Shown piece after piece: positions 25,011 through 34,342 of a stretch of 64,000 bases of DNA (its first letter is position 1; the number at the start of each line of letters is the position of its first letter). The stretch comes from Glaciihabitans sp. GTDB lineage: Bacteria > Actinomycetota > Actinomycetes > Actinomycetales > Microbacteriaceae. Below the pieces are notes generated by a model, which saw nothing but the letters and a program-made list of their open reading frames with translations, did no database searches and was not told where the DNA came from. The stretch covers positions 22,987-86,986 of the forward strand of contig JAODMF010000005.1 in the NCBI GenBank assembly GCA_025464095.1, written 5' to 3'. Made by a program: the position numbers and the translations under genes.

Positions 25011-26260
25011 GCAAGACACAGGTCGCCGCCTCCGGCAGCGTCTCCGACCTCCAGCCGGATGCCTTCGGCCCGCCGCGCGGCATCGGGGGCTCGCTTCGCG
25101 CGTTCTTCTCGCGCATCCGCAGTGGTGACCTCGGCTCCCTGCCCGTCATCATCGGGCTCGTCATCATCTGGACTGTATTCCAGGTTCTCAGCCCCAACTT
25201 TCTCTCCGCGAACAACCTGGTAAACCTCGCCCTGCAGTGCGCTGCGGGTGGCATCATCGCCATCGGCGTCGTGCTCGTTCTGCTGCTCGGCCAGATCGAC
25301 CTGTCGGTCGGCTCCATCAGCGGACTGTCGGCGGCCATCCTCGCGATCGGCCTGACGAAGCTCGGCTGGTCCCTGCCGGTCGCGATCCTGATCGCGCTCG
25401 CGGCGGGGGCCGTTGTCGGGCTCTTCTACGCGTTCCTGTTTGTGCGGTTCGGCATCCCCAGCTTCATCATCACCCTCGCCGGTCTCCTCGGCTTCCTCGG
25501 GCTGCAGCTCGCGGTGCTGGGGCCAACCGGCTCGGTGAACATTCCGCCCGACTCGCCGATCATCGCGTTCACGCAGTTGTGGTTCCTGCCGCCCGTCACC
25601 TCGTACGTGCTCGCCGCGCTCGTCGTGGCCGCCTACCTCTTTGTGCACCTGCGCGCCGCTCGGCGCCGGGCGCTCGCCGGGCTCAGTTCGGCGTCCCTGG
25701 GCGAGAGCGTGCTTCGAGCGGCAGCGCTGCTCGTGCTGCTGGTCGCGGTCGTGTACGCCCTGAACAACGACCGCGGCGTGCCCGCGTCGTTCCTGCTGTT
25801 CATCGCACTGGTCGTCGTCATGAACTACGCGCTCACCCGAACCAAGTGGGGCCGCTCGGTGTTCGCCGTCGGCGGGAGCGTGGATGCGGCTCGCCGGTCC
25901 GGCATCCGGGTCACCCGGGTCTACGTCACTGTCTTCGTGCTCTGCTCGCTGTTCGCGGCACTCGGCGGCCTGCTCGCGGCCGGTCGCGTGACGACGGCGA
26001 GTACCTCGACCGGTGCCGGGGACGTGCCGCTCAATGCCATCGCCGCCGCCGTGATCGGGGGAACGAGCCTCTTCGGCGGTCGCGGCAGCGCCTATTCCGC
26101 CCTGCTCGGCATCGTCGTGCTGCAGTCGATCTCGAGCGGGCTCACGCTGCTCAGCCTCGACTCACCGGTGCGCTACATGATCACCGGGGCGGTCTTGCTG
26201 CTTGCGGTGATCATCGACTCGCTGTCACGCCGTTCCCGCGCCTCGCACGGCCGGGCCTAA
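25007..26260 (+). CDS. Sugar ABC transporter permease (XylH/RbsC type)
   Basis: 417 residues, about ten membrane segments after a 30-residue cytoplasmic N-terminus. Family motifs: IAIGVVLVLLLGQIDLSVGS, RFGIPSFIITLAG, VFAVGGSVDAARRSGI and the EAA-like loop with VIGGTSLFGGRGS. An insertion around residues 205-240 (Arg/Ala rich, then VLRAAALLVLLVAVVYALNN) fits the longer XylH form. It forms the channel of the importer with the two preceding genes. The end is 46 bases before glmU. Confidence 0.92.
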
Positions 26261-26294
26261 TCTCCGAGAACAGCGCGCGAGGGCGCGAGCGCGA

Positions 26295-26300
26295 GAGAAT
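26295..26300 (+). promoter_or_regulatory. -10-like box of glmU, leaderless
   Basis: GAGAAT six bases before the ATG at 26307. The first base deviates from TANNNT, as in several other starts in this window (GACAAT, GATAAT, GAAAAT). Confidence 0.4.
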
Positions 26301-26306
26301 GGCACC

Positions 26307-27734
26307 ATGACCGATTCCTCGCTCGCCGTCATCGTGCTCGCCGCCGGCCAGGGAACGCGGATGCGCTCCTCACGCCCCAAGATCCTGCACGAGCTGGCGG
26401 GCATCCCGCTTGTTGCCCACGTGCTCGCGACTGCCCGCGAACTCGACGCGGCACACGTGCTGACGGTCGTGCGGCACGAACGGGATGTCGTCTCCGAGCT
26501 GGTGCTCGAGATGTTCCCCTCGACCGTCATCATCGAGCAGGACGAACTGCCGGGCACGGGCAGGGCGGTGCAGCTGGCCGTTTCCCAGCTGCCCGAAGGC
26601 TTCTCCGGCCGCGTTGTCGTCCTCAGCGCTGACGTTCCGCTGCTGGACGCCGCGACGGTGCTCGGCCTGCTCGCCAGCCACGACGCGTCCGGCAACGCCC
26701 TCACCATGATCAGCGCGTTTTTCAATGACCCGACCGGTGGCGGCCGCGTCGTGCGCGGCACCGACGGTTCCTTCGAGGCGATCGTCGAGCACCGCGATGC
26801 GACCGAGGAGCAGTTGCTGCTCACCGAAGTCAACGCGGGCGTGTACGTGTTCGATGTGGCGGCGCTGCGCTCCGTGCTCGAGTCGATCGGAAGCAGCAAT
26901 TCACAGAACGAGATGTACCTCACGGATGCCGCCGCCGGCATCCGAGCGGCGGGCGGGCAGATCGAGGCCGTCCCCGTCTCCGATCACTGGCTCGTGGCAG
27001 GCATCAACGACCGTGCGCAGCTGAGCGCGGTTGCCGCCGAGTTGAACGCTCGGATCATCCGCGGCCACCAGGTCGCCGGCGTGACCGTACGCGACCCGGC
27101 CACAACCTGGATCGATCTCGCGGTCACGATTGGCGAGGATGCGGAGATTCTGCCGGGCACCCAGCTGCTGCGCGCGACATCCATCGCTTCGGGCGCGATC
27201 ATCGGGCCAGACACCACCCTCGTTGATACCGAGGTGGGGGAGAACGCGGTCGTCAAGCGCACCGACGCGACGCTGTCCGTGATCGGGGCTCGGGCATCCG
27301 TGGGGCCGTTCGCCTATTTGCGGCCGGGAACCTACCTCGGGGAAGACGGCAAGATCGGAACGTTCGTCGAAACGAAGAACTCCACGATCGGTGCCGGGAG
27401 CAAGGTTCCGCACCTCAGCTACATCGGCGACACGGCGGTCGGGGAGCAGAGCAACATCGGTGCCGGAACGATCACGGCGAACTACGACGGGGTGAAGAAA
27501 TCTCGCACCGAGGTGGGGTCGCACGTGAGAAGCGGGTCGCACAACGTGTTCGTCGCCCCGGTTAGAATTGGCGACGGAGCCTATACGGGAGCGGGAACCG
27601 TGGTGCGAAAAGACGTGCCGGCGGGAGCCCTCGCAATCAGCGTGGCACCACAACGAAATATGACGGGCTGGGTCGAGACCAACCGGGCGGGCAGTGCGGC
27701 GGCGGAAGCGGCCGCTGCTGCCGACGAGGGTTAG
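26307..27734 (+). CDS. glmU: Bifunctional UDP-GlcNAc pyrophosphorylase / GlcN-1-P acetyltransferase
   Basis: 475 residues. It makes UDP-N-acetylglucosamine for peptidoglycan. N-terminal uridylyltransferase domain (residues about 8-230) with LAAGQGTRMRSSRPKILHEL; C-terminal left-handed beta-helix (about 255-455) with the acetyltransferase residues in SKVPHLSYIGDTAVG and IGAGTITANYDGVKK. The tail after residue 455 is a short Ala-rich stretch. The pair glmU-prs is conserved in actinobacteria; prs follows after 46 bases. Confidence 0.97.
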   Translation: MTDSSLAVIVLAAGQGTRMRSSRPKILHELAGIPLVAHVLATARELDAAHVLTVVRHERDVVSELVLEMFPSTVIIEQDELPGTGRAVQLAVSQLPEGFSGRVVVLSADVPLLDAATVLGLLASHDASGNALTMISAFFNDPTGGGRVVRGTDGSFEAIVEHRDATEEQLLLTEVNAGVYVFDVAALRSVLESIGSSNSQNEMYLTDAAAGIRAAGGQIEAVPVSDHWLVAGINDRAQLSAVAAELNARIIRGHQVAGVTVRDPATTWIDLAVTIGEDAEILPGTQLLRATSIASGAIIGPDTTLVDTEVGENAVVKRTDATLSVIGARASVGPFAYLRPGTYLGEDGKIGTFVETKNSTIGAGSKVPHLSYIGDTAVGEQSNIGAGTITANYDGVKKSRTEVGSHVRSGSHNVFVAPVRIGDGAYTGAGTVVRKDVPAGALAISVAPQRNMTGWVETNRAGSAAAEAAAAADEG

Positions 27735-27780
27735 GCGGCAGCCGCACAGGGTCGGTTCGCCGGCCGAGAAAGCGGGACGA

Positions 27781-28758
27781 ATGGCCGAGATCACCGTCAG
27801 CGGGAAGAAACGCCTCGTCATAGTCACCGGAAGGGCGCATCCGCAGCTGGCGATCGATATCGCCACCCAACTTGGCACCGAACTCGTCCATACCGATGCC
27901 CGAACCTTCGCGAACGGCGAGATCTACGCACGGTTCGACGAGAGTGTTCGCGGCACGGATGCGTTCGTCATCCAGTCGCACACGAACCCCATCAACGAGT
28001 GGCTCATGGAGCAACTGATCATGGTGGATGCCCTCAAGCGCGCGTCCGCCAAGCGCATCACCGTTGTGGCGCCGTTCTACCCCTACGCCCGCCAGGACAA
28101 GAAGGGCCGCGGCCGCGAGCCGATCAGCGCCCGCCTGGTCGCCGACCTTTTCAAGGCGGCCGGCGCCGACCGCATTATGAGCGTCGACCTGCACGCGGCC
28201 CAGATTCAGGGCTTCTTCGATGGCCCGGTCGACCACTTGTTCGCGATGCCGGTCTTGCTCAAGCATTTCAAGGAGCGCCTGGACCCGGCGACCCTCACGG
28301 TCGTCTCACCGGACATGGGCCGCGTGCGCGTCGCGGACATCTGGAGCGACAAGCTCGGAGCGCCGCTCGCGATCATCCACAAGCGACGCGATCCGCTCAT
28401 CCCCAACCAGGTCTCTGTGCATGAGATCGTCGGTGAGGTGAGCGGTCGGGTCTGCCTGATCGTCGACGACATGATCGACACGGGCGGAACGATCGTGAAG
28501 GCCGCCGACGCGCTGAAGGCCGCGGGAGCTACCGGAGTGGTGGTGGCCGCCACGCACGCCATTTTCTCCAAGCCGGCATCCGAGATCCTGCAGAGCGCCT
28601 CGATCGATTCCGTCGTCGTGACCGACACGCTCCCGATCCCTGCGGAGAAGCGTTTCGACAAGCTCACGATCCTGCCCATCGCGCCGCTGATCGCGAGCGC
28701 GATCCATGAGGTGTTCAGCGATGGTTCGGTGACGTCGATGTTCGACGGCGCCGCCTAA
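27781..28758 (+). CDS. prs: Ribose-phosphate pyrophosphokinase (PRPP synthase)
   Basis: 325 residues. It makes PRPP from ribose-5-phosphate and ATP for nucleotide, His and Trp synthesis. Recognisable parts: THANGEIYARFDES-like motif (seen as RTFANGEIYARFDES), FYPYARQDKKGRGREPISAR flexible loop, SVDLHAAQIQGFFD, and the PRPP-binding loop CLIVDDMIDTGGTI. The ATG at 27781 has gcggga upstream and matches the family N-terminus; earlier in-frame starts fall in glmU. It converges with the PadR gene (25-base gap, no clear terminator). Confidence 0.96.
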   Translation: MAEITVSGKKRLVIVTGRAHPQLAIDIATQLGTELVHTDARTFANGEIYARFDESVRGTDAFVIQSHTNPINEWLMEQLIMVDALKRASAKRITVVAPFYPYARQDKKGRGREPISARLVADLFKAAGADRIMSVDLHAAQIQGFFDGPVDHLFAMPVLLKHFKERLDPATLTVVSPDMGRVRVADIWSDKLGAPLAIIHKRRDPLIPNQVSVHEIVGEVSGRVCLIVDDMIDTGGTIVKAADALKAAGATGVVVAATHAIFSKPASEILQSASIDSVVVTDTLPIPAEKRFDKLTILPIAPLIASAIHEVFSDGSVTSMFDGAA

Positions 28759-28783
28759 CGACGGCGACGCCTACCCCGCACGC

Positions 28784-29407
28784 CTAGTCCGCGAGGATGA
28801 GGTAAAGCGCACGGCGAGCCTCGTCGAGCTTCTCCACCGCGGCAGTGCGCTGGGCATCCGTCGTTCCGATGCGGAATTGGTGCACCACGCCCATGAGCTT
28901 GCCCACGCTCTCGTGGAACGCGGCATCGGCTTCGGAGCGGCCGGGGGTCGCGGCCCAGGCCTGCTTCATCTCGGTCTCGTGCTCGACCAGGTAAGCCTTG
29001 CCGGCATCCGTCAGCTCGAATTCGGTGCGACGACCCTCACCCGTCGTTGTGATGAGTTCTTCGTCGACGAGTTGCTGCAGCGTCGGGTACACCGATCCGG
29101 GGCTCGGCCGCCAGGCGCCGTTGGTTTTTTCGGCGATCGCCTTGATGAGGCCGTAGCCGTTGGACGGCGCCTCGCCGAGGAGCGAGAGGATGGCGGCGCG
29201 GATGTCGCCCCGACCGGCACGGCCGCCGCCCCGTGGTCCGAACCCGCGGCCGAAGTCGCCGCCGAAGCCGTGGCCGCCGGGTCCGTGCCCGAAGCCGGGG
29301 GAGCGTCGCGCGAAGTCGCGCGGAAGTGAACGATCGCCGAAGCCAGCGTCGAAGGAATCGTGGTGGTGGTGATGGTGCTGCAGGTGGTCTTCAGGAATGC
29401 GTGTCAT
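28784..29407 (-). CDS. PadR-family transcriptional regulator with a His/Gly-rich leader
   Basis: 207 residues. A winged-helix PadR domain covers residues about 65-145: RGDIRAAILSLLGEAPSNGY, GLIKAIAEKTNGAWRPSPGS, VYPTLQQLVDEELI. A C-terminal dimerisation helix pair follows. The first 60 residues are unusual: a six-His run near residue 11, then Gly/Phe/Arg-rich repeats (GHGPGGHGFGGDFGRGFG). The His run could bind metal; this is inference. AGGAGGGA precedes the ATG. The palindrome at 29459 just upstream is a candidate autoregulatory operator. No efflux gene is adjacent on the same strand. Confidence 0.9.
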   Translation of the reverse strand: MTRIPEDHLQHHHHHHDSFDAGFGDRSLPRDFARRSPGFGHGPGGHGFGGDFGRGFGPRGGGRAGRGDIRAAILSLLGEAPSNGYGLIKAIAEKTNGAWRPSPGSVYPTLQQLVDEELITTTGEGRRTEFELTDAGKAYLVEHETEMKQAWAATPGRSEADAAFHESVGKLMGVVHQFRIGTTDAQRTAAVEKLDEARRALYLILAD

Positions 29408-29458
29408 GGCGCATCCCTCCTTTCCAATTAGTATCGCCGCTATTCAACGATGGTCTAA

Positions 29459-29468
29459 CGATATATCG
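29459..29468. promoter_or_regulatory. Candidate PadR operator
   Basis: Perfect 10-base palindrome CGATATATCG within taacgatatatcggtac, 52 bases upstream of the PadR start. AT-rich and unlike its surroundings; PadR regulators commonly bind such AT-centred palindromes. Confidence 0.45.
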
Positions 29469-29513
29469 GTACGAATGGCATGTCAATATCCGGTGATCCG
29501 GAGTGGATCACCG

Positions 29514-29888
29514 CTAGCTGCTGCCGACGGTTCCCCCCGGAATCGCCGGGACCCCTGGAATCAGCCCGAGCGAGGCGATAAGCCGGTCTCCGCCGAACGC
29601 GCCGCTGGTGTAGCACTCCCAGCCGATAAAGCTCGGCCCCAGAACCTCGAATCGCGCCTCGTAGCCCGGGGACCCCGGAACCTCATAGGCGACCCATCTG
29701 CGGCACGACTCCTGCGCGTTTGCTTTGCCGACACTGACGATCGTCGCGATCGCGGGAAGCACGAATCCGAGGAGACCGATGATCACGATCGCGCGCATCG
29801 CCAGCACCGTGCGCCGACGGCGAAGAGGCCGGGCGGAATCGTGCGGCACGTATCCGGCGAGCTCCGGCTCGTCGTCGTACTCGCTCAT
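29514..29888 (-). CDS. Small single-pass membrane protein, function unknown
   Basis: 124 residues. An acidic N-terminus is followed by a basic patch (RPLRRRRTVL), then one membrane segment (AIVIIGLLGFVLPAIATIV, about residues 33-51) and an extracytoplasmic domain with two cysteines (ESCRRWVAYEVPGSPGYEAR; GWECYTSGAFGGDRLI) that could form a disulfide. The positive-inside rule puts the N-terminus in the cytoplasm. GAGACT lies six bases before the ATG. Not recognised beyond this. Confidence 0.7.
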   Translation of the reverse strand: MSEYDDEPELAGYVPHDSARPLRRRRTVLAMRAIVIIGLLGFVLPAIATIVSVGKANAQESCRRWVAYEVPGSPGYEARFEVLGPSFIGWECYTSGAFGGDRLIASLGLIPGVPAIPGGTVGSS

Positions 29889-29979
29889 TGGTTCAGTCTC
29901 GCACGGTCGGACACACCGAACACGGGAGAGAGCATTCCCGCCGAGCCGAGGGGTGCGTCACGAGTTCACCCGGGGCTGA

Positions 29980-29985
29980 TACGGT
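29980..29985 (+). promoter_or_regulatory. -10 box of the APC permease gene, leaderless
   Basis: TACGGT six bases before the GTG at 29992. Confidence 0.5.
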
Positions 29986-29991
29986 GCGATC

Positions 29992-31221
29992 GTGGCTGAA
30001 CTACTGCGTCGACTGGGAACTGTTCGAGCGGTGTTCATCGGACTCGCATCCATGATCGGGGCCGGCATATTCTTCGTCTGGGCGCCCGCGTCCGCCGCCG
30101 CGGGCACCGGCCTCCTGTTCGGTCTGCTCATCGCCGCCGTGGTCGCGACACTCAATGCCCTCAGTACCGCGCAACTGGCGATCGCCTATCCGGTGTCGGG
30201 TGGCGCCTACGCCTACGGCCGGGCGAATGTCGGGCCGTGGACGGGATTTGCCGCCGGCTGGCTGTTCCTCGCGGGCAAGTCCGCGTCGGCGGCCGCGATC
30301 GCACTCATCGCCGGCAGCTACGTCATGCAGGAGCATACGAAGCTGGTGGCCGTGCTCATCGTGGTGGTACTCGCGGGTGTGAACGCCTCGGGCATCCGGA
30401 ACACCGCCCTCATCGCCTCCGTGGTGGTGTGCATCGTGCTCGCCGGGCTGGCGGCGGTGCTGGTCGATTCGCTCGCCACCTCGTCGCTGCATCCAGTCCC
30501 GTTGAACGGCGGCGCCGGCTGGTACGGGGTGCTGCAGTCCGCCGGCCTGTTGTTCTTCACCTTTGCGGGGTACGCCCGGATGGCGACGCTGGGCGAGGAG
30601 GTGCGGAATCCGCGGCGGACGCTGCCGCGCGCGATCCTCATCGCGCTCGGGGCGACCCTCGTCATCTACGCAATCGTCGGAGTCGTCTGCGTCTCTGTGC
30701 TCGGCACGGCCACGCTCGCACACAGCGCCGCGCCGGTTGCCGACCTGGTGACCGGGCCGATGGACACCATCGTGCGCATCATCGCCACGATTGCCTGCCT
30801 GGGCTCCCTCGCGGCCGTGCTCGCCGGACTCAGCCGCACCGGGCTGGCGATGGCCAGGGAGCGGGACCTGCCCGGCCCGCTCAGCCGGATCTCGCCGCGC
30901 ACGAACGCGCCCGTCGTCGCCGAACTCGTGCTCGCCGCGGTCGTGATCGTGGGCATCCTCGTTCTTGACCCGGCGAAGCTGATCGGGTTCTCCAGTTGCT
31001 CGGTGCTTGCGTACTACGCGATCGCGCACCTCAGCGCGCTTCGGCAGGCCGCCGTCGACCGGTGGTTGCCCCGCCCGATCCAGGTGATCGGGTTGTTCGG
31101 CTGCGGCGCCCTCGCGCTCACACTGCCCTGGCAGTCGATTCTCGCCGCGGTGGCCGTGCTCCTGGTCGGTTTTGCCCTGCGCGCTGTCGGCCAGCGCGCC
31201 CGGTCAGACCGCAGTCTCTGA
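29992..31221 (+). CDS. APC-superfamily amino acid permease
   Basis: 409 residues, about 12 hydrophobic segments. N-terminal motif LASMIGAGIFFVWAPASAA is the substrate/Na+ binding 'GAGIF' signature of the APC fold. Other family parts: AYPVSGGAYAYGRANVGPW and FFTFAGYARMATLGEEVRNP. The substrate cannot be read from sequence; amino acids or amines are likely. The GTG start is favoured by TACGGT six bases upstream. The 3' end overlaps the 3' end of the convergent gnd gene by 18 bases. Confidence 0.88.
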   Translation: MAELLRRLGTVRAVFIGLASMIGAGIFFVWAPASAAAGTGLLFGLLIAAVVATLNALSTAQLAIAYPVSGGAYAYGRANVGPWTGFAAGWLFLAGKSASAAAIALIAGSYVMQEHTKLVAVLIVVVLAGVNASGIRNTALIASVVVCIVLAGLAAVLVDSLATSSLHPVPLNGGAGWYGVLQSAGLLFFTFAGYARMATLGEEVRNPRRTLPRAILIALGATLVIYAIVGVVCVSVLGTATLAHSAAPVADLVTGPMDTIVRIIATIACLGSLAAVLAGLSRTGLAMARERDLPGPLSRISPRTNAPVVAELVLAAVVIVGILVLDPAKLIGFSSCSVLAYYAIAHLSALRQAAVDRWLPRPIQVIGLFGCGALALTLPWQSILAAVAVLLVGFALRAVGQRARSDRSL

Positions 31222-32643
31222 GCGGTCGCCCGACCACAGCGTGTGGAAGGTGCCATCCTTGTCGACCCGCTTGTAGGTGTGCGCTCCGAAGAAGTCGCGC
31301 TGGCCCTGGGTGAGCGCGGCGGGGAGACGGTCGGCGCGCAGGCTGTCGTAGTAGGCCAGCGACGACGAGAACACGGGGGCGGGGATTCCCGCGTGGGCGG
31401 CATCCGCGACGACGTTGCGCCAGGAGTCCTGCGCGGTGGCGACGACATCCGTGAAGAACGGCGCGGTCACGAGCGAGACGAGGCCGGGGTTCTCGGCGTA
31501 CGCCTCGGTGATGCGGTTGAGGAACCGGGCGCGGATGATGCAGCCGCCGCGCCAGATCTTTGCGATCTCGCCCTTTTTGATGTCCCAGCCGTACTGCTCC
31601 GCGCCGGCGACGATAGCGTCGAATCCCTGCGAGTATGCGATGACCTTTGACGCGTACAGCGCCTGGCGCACACCCTCGATGAACGCGTCGACGTTTTCCA
31701 CCGGTGACGCCGTCGGCCCGGGGAGGGACGCCGCTGCAGCGCGCTGCGCGGGCTTCGATGACACCGCGCGCGCGAAAACGGCCTCGGCGATTCCCGAAAC
31801 GGGGATTCCGAGGTCGAGCGCCGTCTGCACGGTCCAGACGCCGGTGCCCTTCGAGCCGGCCTGGTCGACGATGACGTCGACGAGCGGCTTGCCCGTCTCC
31901 GCATCGACCTGGCGAAGCACCTCGGCCGTGATCTCGATCAGGTAGCTCTCGAGGTCGCCCTTGTTCCACTCCGAGAAGATGTCGGCGATTTCGGCCGGCG
32001 TCTTGCCGGTGCCACGGCGGATGAGGTCGTACGCCTCGCCGATCAGCTGCATGTCGGCGTATTCGATGCCGTTGTGAATCATCTTGACGAAGTGGCCGGC
32101 GCCATCCGTGCCGACGTGCGTCACGCACGGCTCGCCTTCAGCCACTGCGGCGATCGACTTGAGGATCGGGCCGAGCGTCTCCCACGCCTCCGCGGATCCG
32201 CCGGGCATGATCGACGGGCCGTTCAGGGCGCCCTCCTCGCCGCCGGAGATGCCGGCGCCGACGAAGTTGATACCGGTCTCGCGAACCGCCTTCTCGCGAC
32301 GAATAGTGTCGGTGAAGAGTGCGTTACCGCCGTCGACGATGATGTCCCCCGGCTCGAAGACCCTGGTCAGCTCGTCGATGACCGCGTCGGTGCCCTTGCC
32401 GGCCTGCACCATGATGAGGGCGGCTCGGGGCTTCGAGAGGGAGGCGGCGAACTCCTCGTAGGTCGCAGCCGGAACGAAGTTGGCCTCCGGGTGCTCGTCG
32501 AGCAGGGACTGGGTCTTCTCGTAGGTGCGATTGAAAATGGCGACAGTGTTGCCCTCGCGGCTGGCGAGATTGCGGGCGAGATTCGATCCCATGACGGCAA
32601 GGCCGACGACGCCGATGTTTGCTTGTGCCGACTGCTCTGGCAT
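31204..32643 (-). CDS. gnd: 6-phosphogluconate dehydrogenase, decarboxylating
   Basis: 479 residues, the long NADP-type form. It oxidises 6-phosphogluconate to ribulose-5-phosphate in the oxidative pentose phosphate pathway. Motifs: GVVGLAVMGSNLARNLA (Rossmann), VDGGNALFTDTIRREK, FVGAGISGGEEGALNGPSIM, HVGTDGAGHFVKMIHNGIEY (catalytic Lys). The C-terminus FFGAHTYKRVDKDGTFHTLW is complete. The ATG at 32643 has GAGGAGAAA; an in-frame ATG eight codons upstream is less likely. It is divergent from gntK, whose product makes its substrate. Confidence 0.96.
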   Translation of the reverse strand: MPEQSAQANIGVVGLAVMGSNLARNLASREGNTVAIFNRTYEKTQSLLDEHPEANFVPAATYEEFAASLSKPRAALIMVQAGKGTDAVIDELTRVFEPGDIIVDGGNALFTDTIRREKAVRETGINFVGAGISGGEEGALNGPSIMPGGSAEAWETLGPILKSIAAVAEGEPCVTHVGTDGAGHFVKMIHNGIEYADMQLIGEAYDLIRRGTGKTPAEIADIFSEWNKGDLESYLIEITAEVLRQVDAETGKPLVDVIVDQAGSKGTGVWTVQTALDLGIPVSGIAEAVFARAVSSKPAQRAAAASLPGPTASPVENVDAFIEGVRQALYASKVIAYSQGFDAIVAGAEQYGWDIKKGEIAKIWRGGCIIRARFLNRITEAYAENPGLVSLVTAPFFTDVVATAQDSWRNVVADAAHAGIPAPVFSSSLAYYDSLRADRLPAALTQGQRDFFGAHTYKRVDKDGTFHTLWSGDRSETAV

Positions 32644-32744
32644 GGGTTTCTCCTCGAACGTGGTCATCGTGACCGGTGTGCAAATCCGCTATCTAGGCTA
32701 CCGGGTTCGCGCTGGGGGCTGACTGACCGGCCGGGTCGGACCGG

Positions 32745-32750
32745 TACATT
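32745..32750 (+). promoter_or_regulatory. -10 box of gntK
   Basis: TACATT six bases before the ATG at 32757. The intervening gaaagg could also act as a ribosome site for a longer transcript. Confidence 0.5.
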
Positions 32751-32756
32751 GAAAGG

Positions 32757-33272
32757 ATGCCGCTCGTCCCGACCTCGCCGCCGCGCGCCCTCGTCGTGAT
32801 GGGTGTCTCAGGCTCCGGCAAGAGCACCGTCGGGAGCGAGCTCGCGCAGACCCTCGGCCGGCCGTTCGTTGATGCCGACGACCTGCATCCGGCGTCCAAC
32901 AAGCAGAAGATGGCCGCAGGCATCCCGCTGACCGACGACGACCGCCTGCCCTGGCTGAACGCGGTCGGCGCCGCGCTCGCCGAGGAGACCGCGCCGGTCG
33001 TCGCTTGCTCCGCCCTCAAGCGGGTGTACCGCGACATCCTGCGCCGGGCCGAGCCCGCCATCGCCTTCGTGGAACTGGACGGCAGCCGCGAGCTCCTCGA
33101 GGAGCGGATGCGCGCACGCCGGGGCCATTTCATGCCGACGAGCCTGCTGGACTCCCAGCTCGCGACGCTCGAGCCCCTGCAGGGCGATGAGGTCGGCGTG
33201 CGCATCGACATTTCGGCGGATCCCTCGACCCTGGTCGACCGGGTGCTGGGTTCGCTGGACCTGGCCCGCTGA
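32757..33272 (+). CDS. gntK: Gluconokinase
   Basis: 171 residues. It phosphorylates gluconate to 6-phosphogluconate. P-loop VMGVSGSGKSTVGSELA at residues 13-29; FVDADDLHPASNKQKMAAGI is the gluconate-binding signature; CSALKRVYRDILRR and RRGHFMPTSLLDSQLATLEP are family blocks. The product is the substrate of the divergent gnd gene 113 bases away. Its stop codon overlaps the next start (TGATG), so the dehydrogenase gene is co-translated. Confidence 0.95.
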   Translation: MPLVPTSPPRALVVMGVSGSGKSTVGSELAQTLGRPFVDADDLHPASNKQKMAAGIPLTDDDRLPWLNAVGAALAEETAPVVACSALKRVYRDILRRAEPAIAFVELDGSRELLEERMRARRGHFMPTSLLDSQLATLEPLQGDEVGVRIDISADPSTLVDRVLGSLDLAR

Positions 33273-34333
33273 TGAGTCGGCCCGTGCCCGACCGACTGCG
33301 GGTCGTCGTCGCGTCCCCCCTGCCGCAGGAGTACTGCGACCTGATCCAGCGGCTCGAGCCGCGACTCGAGGTGGTCTGCGACCAGTCGCTGTTTCCGCGA
33401 CAGCGCTATCCCGGCGACCACAGTGGTGACCCGTCGTTCGAGCGAAGCCCGCAGCAGCAGGCCGACTTCGAGGCACTCGTCGACTCGGCCGACGCACTCT
33501 TCGGGCTGCCCGATGAAAACCCGCAGGCCCTCGCCCGAACCGTTGCCACGAACCCGAAGCTGCGCTGGGTGCACACGACTCCCGCGGGCGGGGGAGCGCA
33601 GGTTCGAGCGGCGACGCTGCCCGAGGAGGCGCTGGAGCGCATCGTGTTCACCCAGTCCGGCGGCATCCACGCGAAGCCGCTCGCCGAGTTCGCGCTGCTG
33701 GGACTGCTGGCCGGAGCGAAGCACCTTGGCACCCTGCGTGCCCACCAGGACCGCTCCCAGTGGGCCGACCCCTTTCCGACGCCCCTGCTCAGCGAGCAGA
33801 CCGTGCTCGTCGTCGGCCTGGGCGGAATCGGCAAGCAGGTGGCGGCCATGCTCGCCGCGCTCGGCGTTCGCGTGATCGGGGTCCACCGCAGGCAGCTGGA
33901 TGCTCCCGGCGTCGAGTCGATCGTTCCGGTCGAGCGCCTCGTGGATGCGGTGGCCGAGGCCGACGGGATTGTTCTGACCCTGCCGAGCACCGAACTCACC
34001 GACCGGATGCTGAGCCGCGAGGTGCTTGCGGCGGTGCGTGCCGGCGTCACCGTCGTGAACGTCGGCCGCGGGTCGACGATCGACGAGCCCGCGCTCATCG
34101 AGGCGCTGGGCGATGGACGCGTGGGGTTTGCGGCACTGGACGTGTTCGCGAGCGAACCGCTCGCATCCGACAGCCCGCTGTGGAGCATGCCCAATGTCCT
34201 GGTGAGTCCGCATGTGGCCGCGCGGCACGCGGGCGAGGACAAGCTGATCGCGCAGCTGTTCGCCCAGAACGCCACCCGCCTTCTTGACGGCGAACCTCTC
34301 GTCAACCGGGTCAATACCGTCGAGTTCTACTAG
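33272..34333 (+). CDS. D-2-hydroxyacid dehydrogenase family protein
   Basis: 353 residues. NAD-dependent D-isomer 2-hydroxyacid dehydrogenase fold: dinucleotide motif VLVVGLGGIGKQVAAMLAAL near residue 175, catalytic-region TVVNVGRGSTIDEPALIEAL and VLVSPHVAARHAGED with the catalytic His. The N-terminal substrate domain is less typical (VVVASPLPQEYCDLIQRLEP). Coupled to gntK by a one-base overlap, it may act on gluconate-derived 2-keto acids (for example 2-ketogluconate reduction); this is inference from context. Confidence 0.9.
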   Translation: MSRPVPDRLRVVVASPLPQEYCDLIQRLEPRLEVVCDQSLFPRQRYPGDHSGDPSFERSPQQQADFEALVDSADALFGLPDENPQALARTVATNPKLRWVHTTPAGGGAQVRAATLPEEALERIVFTQSGGIHAKPLAEFALLGLLAGAKHLGTLRAHQDRSQWADPFPTPLLSEQTVLVVGLGGIGKQVAAMLAALGVRVIGVHRRQLDAPGVESIVPVERLVDAVAEADGIVLTLPSTELTDRMLSREVLAAVRAGVTVVNVGRGSTIDEPALIEALGDGRVGFAALDVFASEPLASDSPLWSMPNVLVSPHVAARHAGEDKLIAQLFAQNATRLLDGEPLVNRVNTVEFY

Positions 34334-34342
34334 GCCACAGCG

